A program made the position numbers and the translations under genes. The notes under the pieces were generated by a model. That model searched no databases. It saw only the letters and a program-made list of their open reading frames with translations, and had not been told where the DNA came from. Shown piece by piece: positions 1 through 7,162 of a stretch of DNA of 48,068 nucleotides; position 1 is the first letter of the stretch, and each line of letters begins with the position of its first letter. This DNA is from Minisyncoccota bacterium (GTDB taxonomy: Bacteria > Patescibacteriota > Minisyncoccia > Phycocordibacterales > Phycocordibacteraceae). The stretch lies in assembly GCA_028695415.1 (NCBI GenBank), contig JAQVIY010000002.1, positions 68,883 to 116,950 of the forward strand, read 5' to 3'.

Positions 1-698
1 TGAAATCCGTTGATATCATGGGGAACACCGAAAGCGAAGGCAGTGCACTGGTACGTTCCTGACGCTCAAACACGAAAGCCAGGGTAGCGAAGAGGATTAG
101 ATACCCTCGTAGTCCTGGCCCTCAACGTTGCTCGCTCGCTTTACGGAGTATCGACCCTCTGTGAGGCTAAGCTAACGCGGTAAGCGAGCCGCCTGGGTAG
201 TACGATCGCAAGATTAAAACTCAAAGGAATAGACGGGGACTCGCACAAGCAGTGGATTATGCGGCTTAATTCGTTGATAAACGAAGAACCTTACCAAGGT
301 TAGAAACCCAGCTGCATCCTCTCTGAAAGGAGAGGAGCCTTCGAGGGTGCTGGGCAGGTGATGCATGGTCGTCGTCAGTTCGTGGTTTGAACTGTTCCCT
401 TCAGTGGGGTAACGAACGCAACCCCCGTTGTCTGTTGCCTATATGGCCAGGCGAGACTGCTCCCTCACGGGAGAGGAAGGTGGGGATGACGCCAGATCAG
501 CATGTCCCTTGATACCTTGGGCTGCACGCATAATACAATGGGCGGTACAACGGGTCGCAATGCCGTAAGGCGGAGCCAATCCTTATAAAACCGCCCCCAG
601 TACGGATCGAGGTCTGCAACCGACCTCGTGAAGCCGGAATTGCTAGTAATCGCAGGTCAGCCAAACTGCGGTGAATACGTTCTCGAGTCTTGTACTCA
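1..698 (+). rRNA. rrs: 16S rRNA, 5'-truncated by window edge, exon A (about E. coli 690 to 1398)
   Basis: Conserved blocks ATTAGATACCCTCGTAGTC, AACTCAAAGGAATAGACGGGGACTCGCACAAGC, GAAGAACCTTACC, GTCGTCAGTTCGTG, GGTGGGGATGACG, GTGAATACGTTCTCGAGTCTTGTACTCA. AATAGACGG is a CPR-like variant. Confidence 0.97.
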
Positions 699-1535
699 TT
701 CAAAAATGTGCTTGGTAGTCATTCAATCCAGTCCGTTCAAATCGGACCCTCCTCCGGGAGCGTAGCGAACGAACAGTCGATATACCGCGAGGTTGTCGGC
801 GGAGAGATCTAGTAGCAAAAAGCAGCCCTCCTGTAGAGATACAGAGCGTATGTGGGACCCATTCTGGTGAGTAATGGGGAACTACTTCACAATCGCGTTG
901 AGCGGATGCAAGGAACGGAATGAATGATGACCCAAGGAGATCTCACAGGGATCGAGATGTTATGAACACCTATGAGAAGTCAGCTGTGTCGTAGTACCAT
1001 GCGTCAAGTTATACTTTATGCATGGAAAGGACACTTCCAGTAGTAAGTAACGAATATGTTGTCGGACTTACGGATGGCGAGGGGTGCTTCTATGTAAATA
1101 TGGGAGTTTCTTCTCGCTATCGAGCAGGATACCGCGTGCAATTGCATTTTCACCTGAAGATGCAAGAGCGCGATAGAGAACTGCTCGAAAAAGTGCGTAA
1201 CACAATAGGATGCGGCGAAGTCTACTTTCAAAAAGAGCAACGCGCCAATCACTGTCAGTGTTATCGCTATACCGTGAGTTCAGAAAAGGATATACAGGAA
1301 ACAGTAATCCCTTTCTTCAAACAATATCCGTTACAAAGTGCGTCGAAGGGTGCGAGTTTTGAGATTTTCTGCAAGATCGCTTCTCTTGTAAAAGAGAAAA
1401 AGCATCTTACACCTGAAGGTCTTGAAGAAATTCGTGAACTCAAATCGCGCATGAATCAAAAAACTGCTGGACTCGCGTAGTACGAGAAATTCGTATGCTA
1501 CGTGGGAACGCAAAGACGTCTCGGTCTATTGCAAT
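699..1535 (+). mobile_element. Intron 1 in 16S rRNA (about S1398), group II-like, with LAGLIDADG ORF; exact splice sites uncertain by a few nt
   Basis: 16S homology stops after TTGTACTCA (698) and resumes at CCGCCCGTCAAG (1536). Internal GAGAAGTCAGCTGTGTCGTAGTACC resembles the sequence just before domain IV ORFs of bacterial group II introns. A DV-like hairpin with a GAAA-containing loop and 2-nt 3' bulge lies at 1472-1506. Confidence 0.75.
1022..1480 (+). CDS. LAGLIDADG homing endonuclease, single motif (VVGLTDGEG), 152 aa
   Basis: ORF with NEYVVGLTDGEGCFYVNMG motif, located inside intron 1. Confidence 0.88.
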   Translation: MERTLPVVSNEYVVGLTDGEGCFYVNMGVSSRYRAGYRVQLHFHLKMQERDRELLEKVRNTIGCGEVYFQKEQRANHCQCYRYTVSSEKDIQETVIPFFKQYPLQSASKGASFEIFCKIASLVKEKKHLTPEGLEEIRELKSRMNQKTAGLA

Positions 1536-1622
1536 CCGCCCGTCAAGTCAAGGGAGCTGGGGGTGCCCGAAGGTCTGCCTCGCGCAGGACTACGGCAAAT
1601 TCAGTGACAAGGACTAAGTCGT
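1536..1622 (+). rRNA. rrs: 16S rRNA exon B (helix 44, about E. coli 1399-1498)
   Basis: CCGCCCGTCAAGTCAAGGGAGCTGGGGGTGCCCGAAGG...GTGACAAGGACTAAGTCGT. Confidence 0.93.
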
Positions 1623-2400
1623 TGGTGCATGCTGCACCTGTTGCGACGCTTGGGAGTAATCCCTCGAAAAATAAACTCGGCTATATGCTGGAAGACCTGA
1701 GTATCCCGCGCTACGCGGTATAATTACGATTATGCCCGTGACAATGCGTCGGGTGCAGAAAATCAGCAGGGAAGTCCTCTGTGTTAAAACGCATGACCCC
1801 TCAGAGACTACACGCCGAGCGCCGTTCAATTCGGACAAAGAAATTCAAGCATATCTGCAGGGTGCGCTCCATGATGCGTATCGTCGCGAGAATCGCATTC
1901 GGTTTTCTCAAAAAGGAACTGAATGGTTAACGACTCTCAAGGATCTTCTCGGTCAACTCGGCTATCGGTCGTGGATGTATCGGGAAGGTTCACGTGATGT
2001 ATATGATCTGGAAACCACCGCAGAATTCTTGGATTTTAAGTTCGATGTCTCGATTCTTGAGACGAGTGAAGAAAAGGCGGCGTATATTCGCGGTTTTTTC
2101 GATGCAGAGGGCGGTATTCCGCATTCGCGGGACGCCTCACTCTACATTCAGCTCGTGCAAAAGGATCTCGAGAAAATGCGATCGATCAAATCAGTGCTCC
2201 AATCGCTCGGTATCAAGACCGGTGTGCTCCACAATCCGAGCCGCAAGGTTGATCCAAATTATTGGCGCTGCTTTGTAAGCACTGAATCGCATTCAGACTT
2301 CGCGCGTATCATCGGGTCATCGCACCCGTTGAAGCGAGCACGGTTTGAAGAACGGATGATGATATAGTCCATGCCTCATAGCGATATGAGGGGGACACAG
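1623..2400 (+). mobile_element. Intron 2 in 16S rRNA (S1498), group I, with LAGLIDADG ORF
   Basis: Clean rejoining of AAGTCGT (ends 1622) with AACAAGG (starts 2401); 5' exon ends in U and intron ends in G. P4 TGCTG(1686-1690)/CAGCA(1764-1768); P7 GACTA(1806-1810)/TAGTC(2365-2369) in typical TCAGAGACTACACG and GATATAGTCC contexts; P9-like hairpin CCTCAtagcgataTGAGG. Confidence 0.9.
1732..2367 (+). CDS. LAGLIDADG homing endonuclease, 211 aa, second motif IRGFFDAEG intact, first motif (LQGALHDA) degenerate
   Basis: ORF with AAYIRGFFDAEGGI motif; located inside intron 2 and extends through P7. Confidence 0.85.
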   Translation: MPVTMRRVQKISREVLCVKTHDPSETTRRAPFNSDKEIQAYLQGALHDAYRRENRIRFSQKGTEWLTTLKDLLGQLGYRSWMYREGSRDVYDLETTAEFLDFKFDVSILETSEEKAAYIRGFFDAEGGIPHSRDASLYIQLVQKDLEKMRSIKSVLQSLGIKTGVLHNPSRKVDPNYWRCFVSTESHSDFARIIGSSHPLKRARFEERMMI

Positions 2401-2440
2401 AACAAGGCACGGGTAGCGGAAGCTGTTCGTGGAACATATC
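2401..2440 (+). rRNA. rrs: 16S rRNA exon C (helix 45 and 3' tail); 3' end not definable
   Basis: AACAAGGCACGGGTAGCGGAAGCTG keeps the h45 GGAA tetraloop. The following TTCGTGGAACATATCC replaces the expected GG-TGGATCACCTCC. Confidence 0.7.
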
Positions 2441-2639
2441 CAATTTGGAATCGCTATTGCCCGAAAGGCGTAGCATGTCGATACGATTCGCAAGAATCGT
2501 TGGAGATAGCAGTTGTCCATAAACACTGCTCGAGCGCCAGGGAACGTAATCTGGTGGTCGGTTGAGAGCCACATATGAGCTCTCAACTGGGACAGAATAG
2601 GCGGAACAAAAGAGCGCACACAAACATCTTTTCAGTGAC
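2441..2639 (+). other. Structured non-coding region downstream of h45 (spacer RNA, 3' trailer or unresolved insertion)
   Basis: Several local hairpins: GCTATTGCC-CGAAA-GGCGTAGC, CGATTC-GCAA-GAATCG, CGCCAG...CTGGTG, GTTGAGAG...CTCTCAAC. No convincing ORF. Confidence 0.45.
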
Positions 2640-2677
2640 TCAACACAAAACGCCCCTTTGGGGGCGTTTTGTGTTGA
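2640..2677 (+). terminator. Strong 17-bp perfect hairpin
   Basis: TCAACACAAAACGCCCC-TTTG-GGGGCGTTTTGTGTTGA. Confidence 0.75.
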
Positions 2678-2724
2678 GGTGGAAAGATAATGAGATTTTT
2701 GCTAGTATCAATAAGTTCTTTATC

Positions 2725-2797
2725 GCACGCTTAGCTCAGTTGGTAGAGCACTCGACTGATACTCGAGCGGTCCTAGGTTCGACTCCTAGAGCGTGCA
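2725..2797 (+). tRNA. tRNA-Ile (anticodon GAT)
   Basis: GCACGCT/AGCGTGC acceptor stem, GCTC AGTTGGTA GAGC D arm, CTCGA CTGATAC TCGAG anticodon arm, CTAGG TTCGACT CCTAG T arm. Confidence 0.95.
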
Positions 2798-2804
2798 CCG
2801 AGTC

Positions 2805-2842
2805 AAAATGAAAAACGTCTCTCTGGGGATGTTTTTCATTTT
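2805..2842 (+). terminator. Hairpin downstream of tRNA-Ile
   Basis: AAAATGAAAAAC...GTTTTTCATTTT inverted repeat. Confidence 0.65.
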
Positions 2843-2871
2843 CGGCGAGGCGCACAGGCTATATGCCTACA

Positions 2872-2933
2872 TAGAGCGTGCACCAAAAACAGAATCAAGG
2901 CCTTCAACTCGATTGATACTCGAAGCGTGCACC
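2872..2933 (+). repeat. Two truncated tRNA-Ile-derived copies
   Basis: 2872-2884 TAGAGCGTGCACC is identical to 2787-2799. 2907-2923 ACTCGATTGATACTCGA matches the anticodon arm 16/17 and is followed by AGCGTGCACC. Confidence 0.8.
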
Positions 2934-2979
2934 TGAGACTTATACCCACACCCGCAAAACGCAGGTAGCGGAAGGGGAT

Positions 2980-2985
2980 TATACT
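2980..2985 (+). promoter_or_regulatory. -10 box TATACT, 6 nt before ATG
   Basis: GGATTATACTGGAATCATG. Confidence 0.5.
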
Positions 2986-2991
2986 GGAATC

Positions 2992-3507
2992 ATGGACGCC
3001 ATGAAGCGAGATAGGCTAATCATCGTCGGCGTGGCGCTCGTTGCTGTCTGTACCGGCGTGTATCTTTTCTTGAGTGGGAAATTCTCGGATATGCCGTTGC
3101 CGTCTAATGCACCGGCGGCTGCAACTACCGTGCCTTTTACGCCGCTCGTAAGCGGTTCGCAATCTGCGGTGACCGATCGCGTGAATTATTTTATCACCTC
3201 TTCAGACCAGTTGAGCGAGCTCTGGAAGATGATCAACGCTTCGAGCACTCCTCCGAAAGTCGATTTCAACAAGGACGCAGTTATTGCAGTCTTTGCCGGG
3301 CAGCAGCCGACTACCGGCTATGTTATCAAGGTCTCAAAGATCGTAGATTCGAGTGCGCGCTTGGTCTCTATAACTATCGCCAAGCCAGCCGAGAGCTGTA
3401 TATCCGGAGAATCACTTACCGCTCCCTACGAGCTCGTCGCTGTTCCTCTGACAGCGCTTCCTCTCGCACATGAGGATCTCTTGGCGACCGCCAACTGTCC
3501 TAAATAA
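2992..3507 (+). CDS. Membrane-anchored protein with PrcB C-terminal-like domain
   Basis: N-terminal TM; 'FNKDAVIAVFAGQQPTTGYVIKVSKIV' resembles the PrcB_C core. Confidence 0.6.
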   Translation: MDAMKRDRLIIVGVALVAVCTGVYLFLSGKFSDMPLPSNAPAAATTVPFTPLVSGSQSAVTDRVNYFITSSDQLSELWKMINASSTPPKVDFNKDAVIAVFAGQQPTTGYVIKVSKIVDSSARLVSITIAKPAESCISGESLTAPYELVAVPLTALPLAHEDLLATANCPK

Positions 3508-3604
3508 ATCCTCCTCGCCGTCGCTCGTGCGAACACTATGAGGATGCGCTACGATGTGCTCAATGGACGCCTCTTCGCATTTTCGTGGAAAGAAGATAAC
3601 GCTC

Positions 3605-4948
3605 ATGCGCATCGGCCTTTTGGGTCGAGGCGTCGGTGATGCAGCATACCTCGCGAAATGCGGCGCGGAAGTACTGGTGGTTGACGACGCTCCGCAGGAG
3701 ATTATGCAGCCGTCGGTTGATGCGCTGAAAGAATTCAAGAATATCAAGTTCAAGTTCGGGAAATATGATCTCGATGACTTCAGAACATGCGATATGGTCC
3801 TCAAGGGTGCCGGTACGCCGCTCAATTCTCCGGAGATTGCTGAAGCTAAGAAGAACGGCATACCCGTGCGTATGAGCGCTGATCTTTTCGCAGAGATTTC
3901 AGGTGTTCCTGTCATTGGTGTTACCGGTACGCGCGGGAAGTCCACCGTCACGCACATGCTCCACGCCATTCTGAAAATGGCGAAGAAGAAAGTGCTCCTC
4001 GGCGGAAATGTGCGCGGTGTCTCCACGCTCGCACTTCTCGAAGAAGTGACCCCTGAGCATATCGCGGTCTTAGAACTCGACTCGTGGCAGTTGCAGGGCT
4101 TTGGCGAGGCGCGGGTAAGCCCGCACATCGCAGTATTCACCACCCTCTACCCCGATCATCAGAACTACTACAGCCGAGCGAGTGAGCGAATTGCCGAGAT
4201 AAATCTTGACAATTCCGAACGAGCGAAGGATGAAAGCTCTGCTTATAAAGGTATCTCGGGACAGTATCTCGCTGACAAAGCGAATATTTTCCAATATCAG
4301 AAGCCGAGCGATACTCTCATCATCGGCAAGCAATGCGCGGCTGTGATTGTCGAGAAGTACGGTGACAAAGTCGAATCGAAGACTATCGTTGCAGATGAAT
4401 TCAAGCTTCCCGATACCTGGATACTCAAGATACCCGGACTCCATAATCGCTACGATGCTGCTCTCGCGCTCGCAGCTGCTCGCGCACTCGACATCCCCGA
4501 CGAGACGAGTCGAAAAGCACTCGAGTCGTTTTCTGGCGTGCCCGGGCGCCTCGAGCTCGTGCGCGAGGTGAAGGGAGTGAAGGTGTATAACGACACGACC
4601 GCGACCACGCCCGAGGCGACTCTGGCCGCGCTCTCGGCGTTTAGTCCCGCACATACGGTGCTCATCATGGGCGGCGCTGATAAAGATTTAGATATGAACG
4701 CGCTCTTGCTGAAGCTTAGAGAGGTGAAGCGAGTCATATTGCTTGCTGGTACTGGTACGAATCGCGTACTTGAATATATACCGAATGCGTCGGTATTTGA
4801 TAATCTGAGTCAGGCAGTGCATGAGGCATCTAGAGCAGCAGAGTCAGGCGACACTATTCTTTTTTCGCCCGCATTTGCATCATTCGGTATGTTCAAGAAC
4901 GAATACGACCGCGGAGACCAGTTCAATGCGCTCGTACAGAAGCTATGA
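3605..4948 (+). CDS. murD: UDP-N-acetylmuramoylalanine--D-glutamate ligase
   Basis: VIGVTGTRGKSTVTHML P-loop; GVPGRLELVREVKGVKVYNDTTATTPEATLAAL; MGGADKDLD. Start at the internal ATG (MRIGLLGRG). Confidence 0.92.
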   Translation: MRIGLLGRGVGDAAYLAKCGAEVLVVDDAPQEIMQPSVDALKEFKNIKFKFGKYDLDDFRTCDMVLKGAGTPLNSPEIAEAKKNGIPVRMSADLFAEISGVPVIGVTGTRGKSTVTHMLHAILKMAKKKVLLGGNVRGVSTLALLEEVTPEHIAVLELDSWQLQGFGEARVSPHIAVFTTLYPDHQNYYSRASERIAEINLDNSERAKDESSAYKGISGQYLADKANIFQYQKPSDTLIIGKQCAAVIVEKYGDKVESKTIVADEFKLPDTWILKIPGLHNRYDAALALAAARALDIPDETSRKALESFSGVPGRLELVREVKGVKVYNDTTATTPEATLAALSAFSPAHTVLIMGGADKDLDMNALLLKLREVKRVILLAGTGTNRVLEYIPNASVFDNLSQAVHEASRAAESGDTILFSPAFASFGMFKNEYDRGDQFNALVQKL

Positions 4949-5036
4949 AGAAGGTTCATTTCATCGGCACCCCAGTAGTACAACCTCACTCCGTTCGGTT
5001 GGCTACGGGGCAGGTTGGCGGTTGCATTGACGAACT

Positions 5037-6338
5037 ATGAATAGAACACCACACATTCGTCGCGCTTATTTTATTGGGATAGGGGGAATTGGAATGAGCG
5101 CGCTTGCGCAGCTGCTCGCGCATGACGGCGTGCGGGTGAGCGGCTCGGATCGTGAAGCAAGTCCGGTGACGGCGCTTCTCGAGTCGAAAGGCATCACCGT
5201 TGCGATAGGACAGAAAGCCGATAATGTTCCTGCCGATGCGGAACACGTCGTGTACAGTGACGCGGTGCCCGAGGATAATCCGGAGCGTGCGAGAGCGAAA
5301 GAACTCGGCATCTCACAACTTTCCTACTTCGCAATGCTGGGAGAAGTGTCAAAAGGGAAGCGGACTATCGCGGTCGCGGGCACCCACGGCAAGACGACAA
5401 CGACGGGTATGCTTGCGGCGATACTGCGCGATGCGGGAGCATCGCCGACGGCGGTTGTCGGCTCTATCGTCAAGGATTTCGGTTCGAATTATCTCGCCGG
5501 CACGTCCGATGTATTCGTCGTCGAGGCATGCGAATATCGCGATCATCTTCTTGAACTTTCTCCGCACGTGTTAGTCCTAAACAACATCGAATGGGACCAC
5601 ACGGATTATTTCAAGTCGCTTGAAGCATTGCAGGAGACGTTTCGGAAGGCGATTCTGAAAGTGCCGCATGATGGTGCCATCATCACGAACCCGAATGATA
5701 AAAACATAGCCCCCCTGCTTCGCCAAGGCTACGCAGGGCAGGCGCGCATCGTTGACTACACGAGAGAGCCAGCCTACGAGCTCCGATTGCCGGGGGAATT
5801 CAATCAGCAGAATGCACGCGCCGCAGTGGCGGCGGCACGTGTCATTCTCCCACATATTTCAGACGCAACTATTTCTGAATCGCTTGCGGCGTTCCACGGT
5901 ACCTGGCGAAGATTTGAATATAAAGGGAAAACCGCAAAGGGCGCAGAGGTCTACGATGATTATGCGCACCACCCGACCGCGGTGAGAAAAACACTCGAAG
6001 CACTTCGTGCCAAGATATCGGGCAAGATTATCGTCGCTTTTCATCCGCACCTCTACAGCCGGACGCGCGATTTGCTCGATGAATTTGCAGTCGCGTTTGC
6101 CGACGCTGACCAAGTCTACATCGCGCCTATCTATGCCGCACGTGAAGTAGATGATGGGTCTATGTCGAGCGAAATACTCGCAGAACGCATTCGCGCGACC
6201 GGCATCGAGGCGATAGCGCTCGATTCGTTCGACTCTATAGAGCGCGTGCTTGCCGAGGTCGAGTCAGACGATACTATCATCACGATGGGCGCGGGCGACA
6301 TCTACAAAGTCGCCGACGCGCTCGTGGCAGATAAATAA
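5037..6338 (+). CDS. murC: UDP-N-acetylmuramate--L-alanine ligase
   Basis: YFIGIGGIGMSALAQLL; VAGTHGKTTTTGMLA; VYDDYAHHPTAV. Confidence 0.95.
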   Translation: MNRTPHIRRAYFIGIGGIGMSALAQLLAHDGVRVSGSDREASPVTALLESKGITVAIGQKADNVPADAEHVVYSDAVPEDNPERARAKELGISQLSYFAMLGEVSKGKRTIAVAGTHGKTTTTGMLAAILRDAGASPTAVVGSIVKDFGSNYLAGTSDVFVVEACEYRDHLLELSPHVLVLNNIEWDHTDYFKSLEALQETFRKAILKVPHDGAIITNPNDKNIAPLLRQGYAGQARIVDYTREPAYELRLPGEFNQQNARAAVAAARVILPHISDATISESLAAFHGTWRRFEYKGKTAKGAEVYDDYAHHPTAVRKTLEALRAKISGKIIVAFHPHLYSRTRDLLDEFAVAFADADQVYIAPIYAAREVDDGSMSSEILAERIRATGIEAIALDSFDSIERVLAEVESDDTIITMGAGDIYKVADALVADK

Positions 6339-6341
6339 AAG

Positions 6342-6364
6342 AAGGCCCCAGTATCTGGGGCCTT
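6342..6364. terminator. Bidirectional-type hairpin between convergent murC and the minus-strand gene
   Basis: AAGGCCCCAG-TAT-CTGGGGCCTT. Confidence 0.75.
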
Positions 6365-6426
6365 AAGCAGAGAGGTTCTGCCGACCGGACCGCGCGTCCG
6401 GTCGAATCTTGTTCTTCTTGTAGAAC

Positions 6427-7053
6427 CTATCGGAGCCACGCATTGTGCTTGATGGCAAGAAAGTAGCCATCTTCGGGCGAGTCCATATGCTCGTCGGAAA
6501 GGATATTCTTCACCACGGCATTTCGGACGTGATACTCGAGTGCGTGCGCCCTGAGCGTCCTTGCGTCTTCCGGGAATGCATACGGCATGACCAAGTCGAT
6601 ATTCCCGGGAGGCGTACCTCGCTTCATGAATGTCGCGATGGTAGCCCTGATCGCCTCCAGGTGCACGACGGCGAAGTTTTTTCCATCGCTCGCGAAGTCG
6701 GCTGCGAGGACGATGGGAATTCCTTTTGCCGTTTCGAGTATGAGCATATGCTCAGGCTCGAGGAACAGGCCATTCGCACGCCCTGCAGGAATCTGCCTGC
6801 TACCGAATGCGACTTCTTCAGGCAGATCCTGAGTCGTGACGATCTGTCCGTTCGGTACCTCAAAATCCAGAAGTTCGTATACCCCCTCCGGTCTGAAGTT
6901 GTAGATGAGGTGTGCGAGCATATAACCTCTGAACGCCTCGTTCCCGCCGTCGCCCGGTTTCGTTTCAAGCGGGAACGCGAGCGATTTCCTGTCCTCGGGT
7001 CTCAGTATTACGGTGGTAGCGTGCACTATCCCGCTAGACTGTTCTCGTATCAT
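6427..7053 (-). CDS. Hypothetical protein, possible divergent YfiH/laccase-fold member lacking metal ligands
   Basis: ATG start (MIREQSSG...) preceded by AAGGAG with 6-nt spacing. Pattern '..IVLAADFASDGKNFAVVHLEAIRATIATFMKRGTPPGNIDLVMPYA' aligns by eye with the YfiH DC...HAGWRG...GP region. Confidence 0.5.
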   Translation of the reverse strand: MIREQSSGIVHATTVILRPEDRKSLAFPLETKPGDGGNEAFRGYMLAHLIYNFRPEGVYELLDFEVPNGQIVTTQDLPEEVAFGSRQIPAGRANGLFLEPEHMLILETAKGIPIVLAADFASDGKNFAVVHLEAIRATIATFMKRGTPPGNIDLVMPYAFPEDARTLRAHALEYHVRNAVVKNILSDEHMDSPEDGYFLAIKHNAWLR

Positions 7054-7162
7054 GATGGTCTCCTTCGGTTGATTACTCAAGACTGCTTCCGTAATGAGTT
7101 ATATCATGTTTATCAAGTAAATCAACATGGTGCTATGGGGCACATACCGTTAGAGTGGGGCT

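Noticed and set aside
699-1535. Group II intron reverse transcriptase in intron 1
   Set aside because: The only ORF is a 152-aa LAGLIDADG protein; no RT motifs (YADD) present.
2575-2811. 78-aa plus-strand ORF
   Set aside because: Runs through the terminator hairpin and tRNA-Ile.
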